A DNA stretch of 64,000 nt, from NCBI RefSeq assembly GCF_036898095.1, contig NC_090751.1, positions 73,423,318-73,487,317 on the forward strand. Direction: 5' to 3'. The DNA comes from Palaemon carinicauda. Its lineage: Eukaryota > Arthropoda > Malacostraca > Decapoda > Palaemonidae. The position numbers and the translations under genes were made by a program. Positions 1-10,853 of the stretch are shown here, one piece after another. The notes beneath the pieces were generated by a model, which was not told the DNA's origin, did no database searches, and saw only the letters and a list, made by a program, of their open reading frames with translations. Every line of letters starts with the position of its first letter. The first letter of the stretch is position 1.

Positions 1-700
1 TGACACAGGGTGAATTTGCTTACGACATTTCTGATTCTTTCCAGGGTCTGGTCGTTTTCGTTGGATGGCGCCGGGAAGAATTCTGGCACGGCTATGGTTT
101 CTCCGTAAACTTTTTTCTGCTGATGATGGTTCTCCGTTGGATCTGGGGGTGGTGCGTAGTCCTAGGAGGACCCAGGGTAACTGGGCCTTCCAGTTGTCGT
201 CAGAGCAACGGGCCTTCAGGGAAGCTTTGAGGAACCGATGGGCCCGTTCGACCATTCCGTTGGCAGCGGGGTTGTAGGAGGTTGTGCTGTGGGCGGTGAT
301 CCCAAGTGATTTTGTGAGGGCGCCCCAGACATCTGACAGGAAGGCCGTCCCCCTGTCGGTTGTAATGTCGTCTGGAACGCCGAACCTGCTGATCCAACTT
401 GAAAGGAGGGCGTTGACACAGGAGTGTTGATGAATCTTGCATGGGGGTTGCTTCAATCTACCGGGTGGACCTGTCGATGTCTGTCAACAGGAAGCGGTCC
501 CCTCACCAAGGGGGAAGGGGTTCAACGACGTTGATGTGCACGTGGCCGAAATGTCTCATGGGTTGCTTGAAGTTCCCGATTTCTGATATTGTATGTCGGG
601 AAATTTTGCTTGTTTGGCAGCTGATGCAGCTGCGGACCCGCCGGGTGATGTCCTTCCTCATTCCGTGCCAGATGAATTTGCTGGATATGATTCTTGCCAT
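1..700 (-). pseudogene. pol: integrase of the CsRn1-like element, cut by the window edge
   Basis: The zinc-binding part (700-503) has 'FIWHGMRKDITRRVRSCISC'. The catalytic core lies in an open minus frame from about 425 to the left edge, without an internal Met, and shows 'DITTDRGTAF' (second Asp) and 'NGMVERAHR' (Glu), the D35E spacing of retroviral-type integrases. A frameshift near 420-500 separates the two parts. Confidence 0.75.
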
Positions 701-754
701 CGTTCTGCCCGAAGGATGGGAGAGGGAGTGTACTATATTGAAGACAGCTTTTCT

Positions 755-1488
755 TCAAGAGGAGGGTACCAGGGGCCTGGGACGGCCAGTACTGACGTCG
801 CAGAGGAGGGCCGTGTTAGATGACCCTAGCGGGACGTCTTCCCATTTTAAAGCCATGATGGCTGTCCGGTAGGCTGGAGTTTCTGGGTCGAGTTGTTGCT
901 CATATGCCAGGTCCTCGTACTCAATACCGAGGTGGATGGCATTTATTTCTATCCTGGAGACAGTGTCGGCCCCCGGATTTTTCTTCCCTGGTACGTATTG
1001 GAGTGTGCATCCAAATTCTGCGATGGCGGCGAGGTGTCTCTGTTGACGTGCTGACCAGGCGTCACCTGTCTTTGTGAAGACGTGGACAAGTGGTTGGTGG
1101 TCAGTTCGAATGGTGAAAGGGGTACCTTCTAAAAGATACTTGAAGTGTTTTACCGCTGTGTAGACTGCAAGGAGCTCTCGGTTGAAAGTACTGTACTTTT
1201 GCTCGGCGCCGTTCAGTTTTTTGCTGAAGAAGGCGATAGGCTGCAGGGCGCCGTTGACCACTTGCTCTAAGGTTGCTCCGCAGGCTGTGTTGCTGGCGTT
1301 GGTGGTCGTGCTCCTGGGGTGATGAAGGCCAATGTTGTAGCTTTGGCAAGGACTGCCTTTATTTTTTTGAATGCTGGCTGCTGCTTTGCATTCCAGGACA
1401 ACGATTTTGGTATATCCTTTAGGACATCGGACAGTGGCGCTGAGATACCTGCAATGTTAGGGATAAAACGCCTGTAATAATTGACCAT
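755..1488 (-). pseudogene. pol: RT thumb and RNase H of the CsRn1-like element
   Basis: The 1488-1267 part has the thumb signature 'VNYYRRFIPNIAGISAPL'. The 1261-755 part has RNase H blocks: 'PIAFFSKKLNGAEQKYSTFNRELLA', 'FTIRTDHQPLVH' and 'YVPGKKNPGADTVSRI'. The two parts lie in different frames, with a break near 1262-1310 where the first catalytic aspartate block would fall. The connection domain follows RNase H to about 755. Confidence 0.85.
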
Positions 1489-1681
1489 TCCGAGGAATTC
1501 TTGTAGTTCTTTGATGGTTTTTAGGTGGTGGGAATTCTTCTGTCGCTTTGGTTTTTTATGTTAGGGGACGTATGCCTTCGTTGGAGATTTTGTGGCCCTG
1601 GAAGTCGATGGAATCGGCACAGAAAGGGCACTTGTCAAATCATACGATTAGCCCGTTGCCCTGGAGTCGACGGAGAACAGT

Positions 1682-2350
1682 TCAAACGTGCTGAAGATGT
1701 TCGTCTTGCGATTTTGAAAATATCAGGATGTCGTCTACGTAGTAGCAGCAAAATGGCAAGTCCCCCAGGATGCTGTCCATCAGACGCTGGAACGTCGCCC
1801 CGGCGTTCCAGAGTCCGAAAGTGGAGTATGCGAAAACGTAGGTGCCAAAGGGGGTGATAATGGCCGTCTTTGGAATGTCGTCTAGGTTAACAGGGACCTG
1901 AAAATAAGATTTTAAAAGATCCATTTTAGAGAAGATTTTTGCCCCATTCAGGGCCCCGGTGAGGTCCTGGATGTTTGGGCAAAGGATAATGGTCAGGTGT
2001 GGTGACGAGGTTAAGGCATCTGTAATCTCCGCACGGACGCCATGTCCCGTCTGATTTCTTGACCATGTGGAGAGGGGAGGCCCATGGGCTGGAGGCCTTT
2101 CTGCATACACCCATTCTTTCCATCTCCTGGAAGGCCTGTTTTGCGTCGTGGAGTTTGTTAGGTGGTAGGCGGCGGAACTTTGCATGCGTTGGTGGGCCCC
2201 TCGTTGTTATGTGGCAGTAGATGCTGTGCCTAGCGGGTTTTCTTGATGTTAGTCTTAACTCGGGCTTTAATACGTCTGGGAATTCATGGCGGAGGATGTT
2301 GTATCTGTGAGAAGAAAGAGAGTGAGCGGCGGGCATTGAAGGGCCCAGGG
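1682..2350 (-). pseudogene. pol: reverse transcriptase of the CsRn1-like element
   Basis: RNA-dependent DNA polymerase domain. In order there are the N-terminal 'KKSDGTWRPCGDYRCLN' block, the aspartate block 'IFSKMDLLKSYFQVP', 'TPFGTYVFAYSTFGL' and the catalytic 'YYVDDILIFSKS'. The N-terminal and C-terminal halves lie in two frames that cross near 1930-1960, so one frameshift has occurred. The catalytic aspartates are present. The thumb and RNase H continue to the left. Confidence 0.88.
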
Positions 2351-2551
2351 TTAACCTGTTAAACGTCACCCACGCGATAAACCATTCACCACGATCTACT
2401 CGGTACCGCCTTCAACTGCATATTCCGTTCATGACTTTAACTGCCTTTATCAAGTCGTCAGTCTCGTGATAATACGTTTACTCGTATAGTAAGTATAGGA
2501 TCACCACTTGGCAACACTCTCAGCATATGGGGGCTGTAAATAGAAACTTGT

Positions 2552-2857
2552 ATGATGTCTGGCAACTATTTTTCTGAAGGTAGCTTGATGTTAGAAAACT
2601 GGTTTCCTTTCAGTGCGCTTCGGGCGTTTATGCAGATAATGTTGTTTTTTGTTCCTTTTACAATGAGCGGTCTAAAGGTGAAGGTTATTTCTTTAGATGA
2701 AATAAATAATATTCTTGTTGAGGAATTTGATAATGATAACCTGTTTGATAATGAGAGCACTAGTTCTGAATCCTCCAGTGATGAGGATATTGAAGAAAAA
2801 AAGTTTTCTTTCGATGCCGAGAGCGAAAAAAAAGACTTCTCATTGCCGAATGACTGA
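2552..2857 (+). pseudogene. possible N-terminal remnant of a piggyBac-like transposase
   Basis: This 101-aa frame has an acidic, serine-rich segment (LDEINNILVEEFDNDN, then SESSSDEDIEE) like the acidic N-terminus of piggyBac transposases upstream of the DDD core. No catalytic domain follows; the frame ends before a (GA)n array. It lies inside the TTAA-flanked element, which supports the reading. Composition alone could also give such a frame, so confidence is moderate. Confidence 0.45.
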
Positions 2858-2895
2858 ACAACGAGATGTTACAAAACTATATAGGAAAGGAAACG

Positions 2896-2898
<3 letters not shown>

Positions 2899-2970
<72 letters not shown>
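2899..2970. repeat. (GA)n microsatellite
   Basis: Uninterrupted GA dinucleotides of about 72 bp inside the piggyBac-like element. Confidence 0.97.
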
Positions 2971-2975
<5 letters not shown>

Positions 2976-3036
2976 AGTGGATAAATAATGTACAAAGGAA
3001 TGACGAATATATATGAAAACTATACAGGAAATGATA

Positions 3037-3042
<6 letters not shown>

Positions 3043-3106
<64 letters not shown>
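3043..3106. repeat. (GA)n microsatellite
   Basis: Second GA array, about 64 bp, also inside the piggyBac-like element. The sequence between the arrays has no recognisable coding content. Confidence 0.97.
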
Positions 3107-3109
<3 letters not shown>

Positions 3110-3401
3110 GAGACTTGTCCCTTTGCTTTTATTGCTGATCCTGGCGTAAGATTTACGATTGAAGATAAAAAGAACCCATTAGAATAATCAGTATTATGTA
3201 GCCTTTTGAAATGAAATAATAGTAGTATTAATTTTTTTTTTATTCCACCATTTAATTAATATCCCTACTTTTAACTATAAATATGAATTATAAGCATAAA
3301 GAAATGATATTAACTTTGAAAAATTATCATTAGTGAAATGACCGCTCAGGGCAAAAAAAGCGTGACGGTACATTAGCGGCAACCTGGTCCAGGGGGGACA
3401 C

Positions 3402-3833
3402 TTAACAGGTTAAGGCTGTGGATTGGAATGAATCAATGTCTATTAATCTTTTCTGGGTAATGTCCACCAGGAGCCCGTGATGGCCTAGGAAATCTGCTCC
3501 CAGGATAGGGTTTGTAACATCAGCGATGATAAAATTCCAAGATAAAGGCCTTTGTAATAAGCAGAGTTTTGTCTGTTTTGTCCCGTAACTCTCTATACGT
3601 GTGCCATTAGCTGCTGTAATACTTGTTGAAGAGTCAATTGTTTGATTCTTTACTGCTTTTGTATGCGGTAATATGGAGTGGGTGGCCCCTATGTCTACTA
3701 GGAATCTTTTGTTTGATAGGCCATCTTTGACGTAGAAGGCCGTATGCGTGGGGGCGAAGGTTGCGGCTACTTTGCGTGGCTGCCTGGGTCGTTTTTTTTT
3801 TAAATGAGCAGGGCGGCATGCAACGTCTTGCAT
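3402..3833 (-). pseudogene. retropepsin-like protease of the CsRn1-like element
   Basis: Aspartic protease that would cut the Gag-Pol polyprotein. The active-site loop reads FLVDIGATHSILP, so the usual D-[ST]-G-A is D-I-G-A. A conserved second motif 'ILGADFLGHHG' follows about 70 residues later. The frame runs up to the TTAA (3410-3413) where the piggyBac-like element begins and continues in the same phase on the far side, 2350 and below. This shows that the insertion is secondary. Confidence 0.8.
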
Positions 3834-4612
3834 CTTTACTGAATCTTTTATGGTAGAAACACCATGTTAGTTCGTGGTTGCGGTAGTTTGGCCTTGTGAT
3901 GGCGGCGCAGATTTGGTCTGAGGTGCTATCTTCCGCTGATACTTCGCTGATTGTGTTGGTTGCGGCGAGCTTTGTACCTCTAGCCGCGTCAAAGAGATGC
4001 GGCACTCTGCTGATGAGGTCGTCTGTTTCCAGCTGGTGGGGTTGCGGGAGTTGGATCCTGACATCTGGTGGAAGGTGACGTAGGAAACTTCTGGTGGAAG
4101 GTGATGTAGGAAGATTTCTCTGTCTAGGTTGATCTTCCTTCTGTTTCTGTCTGCATCTCAGCCGGGGAGGCAAATTAGATTCTGCAATTCTTCCCCTGCT
4201 TCTGTCGGAGATTGGTCCCCGAGGGGTTGCTGCATTAGGTCGAAAATTCTGTGGCCACGTTCAGGTACGGGCAAAGAGTAGAGTTCTATAAGCCTTGCCC
4301 GAAGTTCTGTGTATGATGGACGACCTGCCCGGGACTCGGTCCACGTGCCAACCCGTCAAAAACGTCTTCTGGTAGCGCTGACAGTATGAGGTTGGCAAGG
4401 TCGGTCTCCCAGGTGAGTCCTGTGATGCGAAATTGAACGTCTGCACGGATCAGCCATGCTGAGACATTTTTGTGTGAGAACAGCGGGAGCTTAATGTTTG
4501 CTAGGTTGGCGTGTTGTTCAGCGGGCAAGGTCGCGGGTTGGTTGGATACGGTGGCCTTGTCGGCCGTGAAACCAGTAAACTTGTTGTTAGTCATCGGAAA
4601 TTTTTTCGCCAA
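3790..4612 (-). pseudogene. gag: gag of the CsRn1-like element (frameshifted)
   Basis: Capsid precursor of the retrotransposon. The first frame (4612-4286) starts at a Met and has the arthropod gag signature of a short 'KLPLF' segment, then a hydrophobic 'WLIRADVQF' stretch and 'LSALPEDV'. The second frame (to about 3800) holds the rest of the capsid and a zinc-binding cluster, 'CFYHKRF...RRCMPPC'. At least one frameshift separates the two. The protease lies in another frame and overlaps the end of gag across an A10 run (minus strand) near 3790-3800, which could be a slippage site, a mutation or a sequencing error. Confidence 0.75.
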
Positions 4613-4753
4613 AACGCTCGTGAGAGCGCCGTATTTAGTCCGTTAATGGCGGTCTCATTGTACCTCACGATCCCAAACACTCAAGCGAGTGCCGTTTTAA
4701 GTCTGCTAATGGAAAGGAGTGTTCAAGGGCATTTCAGCTCCCGGGTCATTAGT

Positions 4754-5099
4754 TGTGAGGGTACAGAGAGACAGTTTCCGACACTGATAATTTATTGACG
4801 AGAGAGCCGGACTACATCGAGACGTGTGGATTTACAAGTAGCACAGAAAATGCCTGAGGCGGATTAGCCAGGCTTAGGTTTAAATTTCTCTCTCTTTTGG
4901 TACAAAAATCATTGAATAATAATCTTAATATAAAATGTACATATTTGATTATCACATCAGAAGAAAGAGCGGAGAATTCCGCGTTGACTGATACAGGACA
5001 AAATATCTCGAATTTAAATACTAATGCGTGAAATACATGCAAATGGTTTATATACATAGAAACACACTTGTCGGAAGGTGTCCGTACAGTATCACTACA
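4754..5099 (-). repeat. putative 5' LTR of the CsRn1-like element
   Basis: The minus strand starts TGTAGTGATACTG near 5099 and ends CTCACA at 4754, directly before the putative primer site. Parts resemble the LTR of element E (tgtga start, gagaga, actga followed by an AT-rich stretch). The partner LTR lies outside the window, so both borders are provisional. Confidence 0.35.
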
Positions 5100-5399
5100 T
5101 CCCACCAAGAAGAATCAACGACGTCAATATGGGGTAATCAACAACACTAATGAATGGATATTATTCTGTGTATCTATGAAGCTGTCATTTCACTTGGGAT
5201 AACCAATACCATACAGAAGAATTATATCCCATCTACCCAGAAGACAAGTCGGCAAGGATGCTGGGATATGAATATTCTCTAAAATTAAGGGAACCGTCCT
5301 CCATGGTGTTTTGACATAACAATTTTCAGAAATCGAAAATCGTTTTATTGCTTCTATGTATGCATAAACATATCGTACATGCTCCCCATAAGTTTCAGC

Positions 5400-5858
5400 C
5401 AATTATTTTTACAAATAACAAAGATATAGCGGTCTTTAAATGATGACGTCATCCTTACTCTGTCGTCTGCATGGCTGAGTTTGACAAAATCGTCTTTGTG
5501 TGTTAGTTTTACATATTTATAGCGGGTTTTCACTTATGTTTCGTTGTATCGTACATCTGGCAGAAATGGAAGGCATTGGTAGAGCGTAGTTGAACGAAAT
5601 CTACTCCTACGAGAACAGAAGCCAAAGTTTCCAAAGATGTATAGAAGTTATAATGCATGCATTTGTTTACTTGAAGTTCGTATGTACATTGTGTTTTCAC
5701 AACGTCCTCCTGAACTTTATAGCAAGGCCAATGTTACCTAAGGTTATAAAAAGAACAAATAGTCAATAATTTTTCCAAACAATGAAGATATAGCGGTCTT
5801 TAAATGATGACGTCATCCTTACTGCATTGTCTGTATGACTAAGTTTGACAGATGCGTA

Positions 5859-5903
<45 letters not shown>

Positions 5904-5937
5904 AATTATTTAACACTGCCATTTATACAAATACTAT

Positions 5938-6021
<84 letters not shown>

Positions 6022-6096
6022 AATTATTTAAAACTGCCAATTATACAAATACTATAATAACAACGTTCAACTTTCTCATAGAATCAAATAATGGTT

Positions 6097-6162
<66 letters not shown>

Positions 6163-6217
6163 AATTTGAACTGCCATCTATATCAGCCAAATGCTATCAC
6201 TCCAAAATTAAATTCAT

Positions 6218-6295
<78 letters not shown>

Positions 6296-6530
6296 TATGT
6301 TTCGAAATATCGTACTTTTGGCAGAAATGAAAGGCAGTGGTAGAGGGTAGGTAAATGAAAACTACCAGCTACAAGAACATCAGCAAAGTTTCCAAAGATG
6401 TATAGAAATTATATTGCATGTGTTTATTTACTTGAAGTTTGTATGTAGATTGTGCTTTCACAACTTCCTCTAGTACTTTATAGCAATGCCAATGTTACAT
6501 AAGGTGATAAAAAGAACAAAAAGTAAGTGG
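5400..6530 (+). repeat. diverged direct duplication with four (CT)n arrays
   Basis: The block 5534-5765 recurs at 6294-6525 (shared cttatgtttcg, tggcagaaatg, gtttccaaagatgtatagaa). A second short block, 'gatatagcggtctttaaatgatgacgtcatcc', is at 5420-5456 and 5784-5819 and contains the palindrome TGACGTCA. (CT)n arrays lie at about 5862-5900, 5940-6019, 6099-6157 and 6220-6291, and the first two are each followed by a near-identical spacer of about 38 bp beginning gaattattta. No coding potential is seen. Confidence 0.8.
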
Positions 6531-7256
6531 AGAACAAGAAAAAAGAATCAAGATAGAGGGAAACATGAATAAGAGTACAAAGCTGAAACTGCTAACTAAA
6601 ACACTGGCAATAATGAGAGATCGCTGGCAACTTGTAACATAGGAATAGTAAACTGAGGGTTCAAATACCTCGTTTAGGGTGGGTTTATGTAGGAATAAAC
6701 AATAAAAGTTATCATAATAATATTATCTTGATTTCTTTAAGAAAAGAAGCGAGAATTTGTTGCAAATCTTTGGGAGCTCATAACACAAAAACATGCTTAT
6801 TCACACTTAGGTACATTTTTCTCACTTATTTGTTGTTCGATATTAAAGAGGAAGATATTGAAAAGAAGAATAACAATCCCACAAGTCTGTCAGACAAAAT
6901 TTAGATTTTCTTTTCACATTTTTTTTCACGATTATTTTCCGTCTAGACGAGGAAAAAAATAAAAATTCATTAAAAGAAAAAAACAGAAAGGAAAATCAAA
7001 ATTCTGTCTGACAGAATTGTTCGGTTGATAGAGTAGTTTATATGGTATAAGTTTCAATACAATTGGTATTATAGAAGTGGGGAAAAATGTACCTATTTTT
7101 TTTTTAAATCATGATTTTTACTAATAAATCACAAAGTTTTTGATAAAATGACTTGCAATTTTTATATGATGAAGGTATTATATATGTCTAAAACATATGT
7201 AGAAATGGTGTAATTTGGATCCTTAGAAAAAAAATGGCGGACATGGCGGACGGTGC
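6531..7256. other. non-coding AT-rich stretch, unassigned
   Basis: There is no ORF, LTR border or repeat match that I can support. It ends in a small GC-richer patch with two copies of 'atggcgga' (7233-7248), just before the A2 fragment. Confidence 0.6.
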
Positions 7257-7461
7257 CCTTAACTACTGTATTATTATTCCAGGTAGTATTTAAGTTTGAT
7301 AACCAACATCATATCCAATATTGGCAATGAGCAGCAGAAGAGCCAACTAGAAGTAACCCCATGCAGCACAATTGGAGTAAACCAGAGGAACATCGCAACG
7401 CATTTCTACATTCAAGCTCAATGCCAAGAAAGAAGCCAACATCCTACATATATATTATATT
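7257..7461 (+). repeat. A2: LTR 3' end and leader start
   Basis: 7257-7310 is similar to the last 50 bp of the A LTR (ctactgtattattattcc, caacatcat). The following leader has 'gagccaactag' and 'taaccccatgca', then 'cattcaagctcaatg' and 'catcctacatata', as in A at 43555-43640 and 45385-45440. The rest of the LTR is missing upstream. Confidence 0.65.
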
Positions 7462-8968
7462 TGTGAAGAATTTGTCTTCACTCTTCTTCTTCCTTCCGTA
7501 TTTTAGGCTCTCTCCTAATATTATTGTTACCCCTTAAACGTTCTCACCTACATTAAGTTTTCTTTACCGAAACATTGGGAGAACTATTTTAAATCAACTG
7601 AACTCATGACAATAGCATATGTCATGTTCGTGACGTCACAGTGTAGACACGCACTGCAAAAGCCTTACGCCGGTGTACGATGGTTCCTTCCTCAAACGTG
7701 GGTCGAGATAAATTATTAAAGTGGTTTTGTATATAATTTTAATACTGCCGACTTGAATGCAGCTTTTATTTCTTAGTACTAATTCAAGTCGGTTAATCTT
7801 AAGATGTATGCCCATCACACCAGCTCATTGCTAATTTATTATTTAAACTATTATTTTTTAGCAAGCCAGAATAGGTAGGATTATTATATATGTATATTCC
7901 CTTAGAGCAGCAAGATTTTTCTAAGTATTTTGTACAAAAATCCTGCCTCCTCCTCACTCCTTACAACAATATATTGCCCTGTCCTAAAGTCCCGATATGG
8001 CACCTCCACTGGGTTACTCGTGCATCATGACCCTCACTTGTTTTGGAAGGGGAAGAGAGGTGAATCCTCATGACCCAAGGCCAAGGGTCGGCCCATTTGT
8101 GCATGAGCAACCGTTGTGACCAGTTGACCAGCCTGGTCAGTGAATCTGTGTACCTCTGGCTCACCCCCCCCCCTCCCCCAACTCGACTCACACCGGGACC
8201 TGCCAGCTGGAGATAGGGAAGGAGACGAGCCTTGGAGATCCTATCTACCACAAGCGAGGATTCCAGGGGTGGGCCAGTCAAGGGTGCAAACAGTGCAAAT
8301 TATTCGGTTGGACCCATTTTAATCAACAGCCATTTGAGGACAAGGGCTGTCTTCCAAGTAAGTGCAGGTAAAAATACGTGGCCTCGACTTTTCCCCCATT
8401 TTAGCCTAGACTAATTTTAACTTAATTTAGGTTTAGCTGGCTGTTACGTAGTTTGGGAATGTGTGCGGTGGGATTGTGTTTACAGATTTTTGCATTTAAC
8501 TTTTGCTTTCGAGACTAGCATAATCTTTAGGTCACAGGGTCGCGTGTTAGTCATTAACCATTCCAGAAGACCACGAGTCTAAGCAACCATATTTTTTTTT
8601 ATTTTGCCTTTCTTTTTATTACATTACATCTTGTTTTGATCCTTTTACTTGATGTTTAGATGTACGTTTCTTTTAATGTAAATTTGTGCAATAAAGCAAG
8701 ATTAGGTTAATTAAACCTCGTCATATTTTTACTCCTTCATTTATTTGATTATGCCTATTATGAATATTTGATCTCGGGACAGTATACCCGATATTTTGAA
8801 AGGAGTACATAAGTCTAAGAGTAATAGTGTGTTAGCGAGTGACTTAGTATTCAATCTATCTGCTTCAAAGGTAAAGATCCATATCTTTAACTTTTACTTT
8901 TCACTACACCACTGCTCCTATCTATTGCCATTGTCTCAATAATTACTTAACGTAAGATTCCTGTCCAG

Positions 8969-9223
8969 TGTGACGGGCCGAGAGAGGAGTTGTGAAATCA
9001 AAGGCAGATTGGAAACGACTGAGTTATATATTAAGGAACACTCTTCTTTATATACAAAACGGCAAGGCAACAGGACATGGCATGTTCGAGAGACAGACAA
9101 AGTTCAGAGCAAAACAGCAGAGATGAATTTTCATGTTAGTTTGAGTGCGAGGGAAGAGCGAAGATACAAGCATATTATATACAAAAGGAATTATGTACAA
9201 TTGTGTGACACACGGTTGGTATA
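8969..9223 (-). repeat. 3' LTR of element E
   Basis: A 255-bp copy on the left side. Its outer end abuts CCAG and its inner end abuts the polypurine tract. Its first minus-strand dinucleotide is TA, where the other copy has TG. Confidence 0.88.
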
Positions 9224-9413
9224 TGGCTCCCCCTCTAAAAATGACATACGGTACTGAACATGTTAAATAGGTGCCCTGAATCTGGAGAGGTAGTGGTAAA
9301 AACTGCGCCGATTAGCGACAGTGAGTGGCTGTAGAAGTCGTTGGTTGGGGTGTGAGCGAGTGGTGGATGATGGGTGGCTGTTGCCACTCAGGCTCGTCAC
9401 GGGGTAGGCGAGT

Positions 9414-9570
9414 GTGTCCTACGGCATTCATAGGCGTGTGTGTCCTACGGCATTCATAGACCTACGGCATTCATAGACCTACGGCATTCATAGGCGTGTG
9501 TCCTACGGCATTCATAGGCGTGTCCTACGGCATTCATAGGCCTACGGTGTTCATAGGCGTGCCCTACAGC
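9414..9570. repeat. minisatellite, unit cctacggcattcatag(g/a)
   Basis: Eight or nine degenerate units with variable linkers (cgtgtgtgt, cgtgt, none), inside the gag remnant of element E. Confidence 0.9.
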
Positions 9571-9888
9571 ATTCACGTCAGCTTCGATTGAAGTTGAATA
9601 GATGTCCTCTTCGTCACGAGTGGAGGCGTTGATGGAGGTTTGAAAGTCATGAAGTGGGTTCACATCACGAGGAGAGCCGTCTGCGGCAGGTTGCAGGCAA
9701 GTGATACTGGTCATTTTCCCGAGGGTGAGCGAGGCCCTTTGGTCCCCCAACGGTTGTTGAGAGAGCTGAAAAGGCGTTGCTATACGGGCGGCTGGCGACG
9801 GCGAGTACTGCTGCAGAAGGTATGCGTTGACGGCGTCATAGTAACGGTGAGAGGTGGGAGGGTGGGGGAGGCGGGAGGAGCGAGTCAC
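9414..9888 (-). pseudogene. gag: gag N-terminal remnant of element E ending in a minisatellite
   Basis: A frame of about 144 aa follows the primer site. The first 90 residues are proline- and serine-rich, with 'SHRYYDAVNAYLLQQ'. The last 50 residues are encoded by tandem units of about 12-24 bp (cctacggcattcatagg variants, 9414-9570), giving repeats like MNAVGHAYECRR. No capsid core, zinc knuckle or pol follows. The repeat keeps the frame open. Confidence 0.6.
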
Positions 9889-9902
9889 TCCGGGGTCACC
9901 AA

Positions 9903-10157
9903 TGTGACAGGCCGAGAGAGGAGTTGTGAAATCAAAGGCAGATTGGAAACGACTGAGTTATATATTAAGGAACACTCTTCTTTATATACAAAACGGCAAG
10001 GCAACAGGACATGGCATGTTCGAGAGACAGACAAAGTTCAGAGCAAAACAGCAGAGATGAATTTTCATGTTAGTTTGAGTGCGAGGGAAGAGCGAAGATA
10101 CAAGCATATTATATACAAAAGGAATAATGTACAATTGTGTGACACACGGTTGGTACA
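9903..10157 (-). repeat. 5' LTR of element E
   Basis: A 255-bp copy on the right. The inner end (9903) is followed on the minus strand by TTGGTGACCCCGGAG (9902-9888), the primer-binding site. Confidence 0.88.
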
Positions 10158-10202
10158 CCAGCATCTCACTGGGGTCCCTGGGACGGAGCCGAAACAGAGC
10201 CT

Positions 10203-10853
10203 AAGAGTGTAGATAACCTTAGACCAGATAAAGCCACCCGTTGAGATACTACCGCTAGAGAGTTATGGGGTCTTTTGACTGGCCAGACAGTCCTACATTG
10301 GATCCTCCTCTCTGGTTACGGTTCATTTTCCCTTTGCCTACATACACACTGAATAGTCTGGCATATTCTTTACATATTCTCCTCTATCCTCATACACCTG
10401 ACAACACAGATTACCAAACAATTCTTCATCACCCAAGGGGTTACTGCACTGTAATTGTTCAGTGCCACTTTCCTCTTGGTAAGGGTTGAAGAGACTCTTT
10501 AGCTATGGTAAGCAGCTCTTCTAGGAGAAGGACACTCCAAAATCAAACCACTGTTCTCTAGTCTTGGGTAGTGCCATAGCCTCTGTACCATGGCCTTTCA
10601 CTGTCTTGGGTTAGAGTTCTCTTGCTTGAGGGTACACTCGAGCACACTCTCCTATCTTATTTCTCTTCCTCTTGTTTTGTTAAAGTTTTTATAGTTTATA
10701 TAGGAGATATTTATTGTTGTTACTCTTCTTAGAATATTTTATTTTCCTTTTTTCCTTTCCGCACTGAGCTATTTTCCCTGTTGGAGCCCCTGGGCTTATA
10801 GCATACTGCTTTTCCAACTAGGGTTGTAGCTTAGTAAGTAATAATAATAATAA
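10203..10853 (+). mobile_element. 3' end of a (TAA)-tailed non-LTR retrotransposon
   Basis: A non-coding block ends in 'ccaactagggttgtagcttagtaag'-type sequence and a (TAA)n tail (10839-10853). That tail and the missing 5' part are typical of 5'-truncated LINE copies. I recognise the last 150 bp as resembling a very abundant palaemonid-shrimp repeat (memory, not checked). The class of its parent LINE is not visible here. Confidence 0.55.

Larger units (their letters stand above)
2355..3409. mobile_element. piggyBac-like non-autonomous DNA transposon (TTAA target)
   Basis: TTAA stands at 2351-2354 and 3410-3413. Just inside, both ends carry the inverted repeat CCTGTTAA followed by two variable bases, GTC, one variable base and CCC (about 17 bp). 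Removing the element and one TTAA restores phase between the Gypsy protease and RT frames, which is the clean behaviour of piggyBac-type insertion. The interior is AT-rich with two (GA)n arrays and one short acidic ORF. There is no room for the catalytic domain, so it is an internally deleted or decayed copy. Confidence 0.82.
1..5099 (-). mobile_element. CsRn1-like Ty3/Gypsy LTR retrotransposon, truncated at window edge
   Basis: Read on the minus strand, the order is putative 5' LTR, leader, gag, protease, RT, RNase H, integrase; the element leaves the window on the left before its 3' LTR. The gag type and an atypical C-x3-H-x8-C-x3-C cluster in place of a CCHC knuckle recall the CsRn1/Kabuki group of arthropod and trematode elements (from memory). 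The leader near 4753-4735 (minus) has a primer-site-like ATGACCCGGGAG, related to the TGGTGACCCC site of element E. A piggyBac-like element separates protease from RT. Several frames are broken, so it is a dead copy. Confidence 0.82.
8969..10157 (-). mobile_element. element E: young, internally deleted Gypsy-type LTR element
   Basis: Two 255-bp direct repeats (8969-9223 and 9903-10157) differ at 3 positions by eye. The 4-bp duplication CCAG stands at 8965-8968 and 10158-10161. On the minus strand the LTRs run TGTACC to GTCACA. Then come the primer-site-like TGGTGACCCCGGAG, a gag start, a minisatellite, and a polypurine tract (AGAGGGGGAGCC, plus 9225-9236) before the 3' LTR. Only about 680 bp of interior remains and pol is absent, so it would need another element's proteins to move. 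Confidence 0.9.

Noticed and set aside
2715..2984. 89-aa ORF ending in (Glu-Arg)n
   Set aside because: Translation of the (GA)n array; overlaps the acidic ORF in another frame.
7636..8414. Short ORFs in insertion K
   Set aside because: No domain, codon pattern or conservation signal; they lie in sequence with no coding match.
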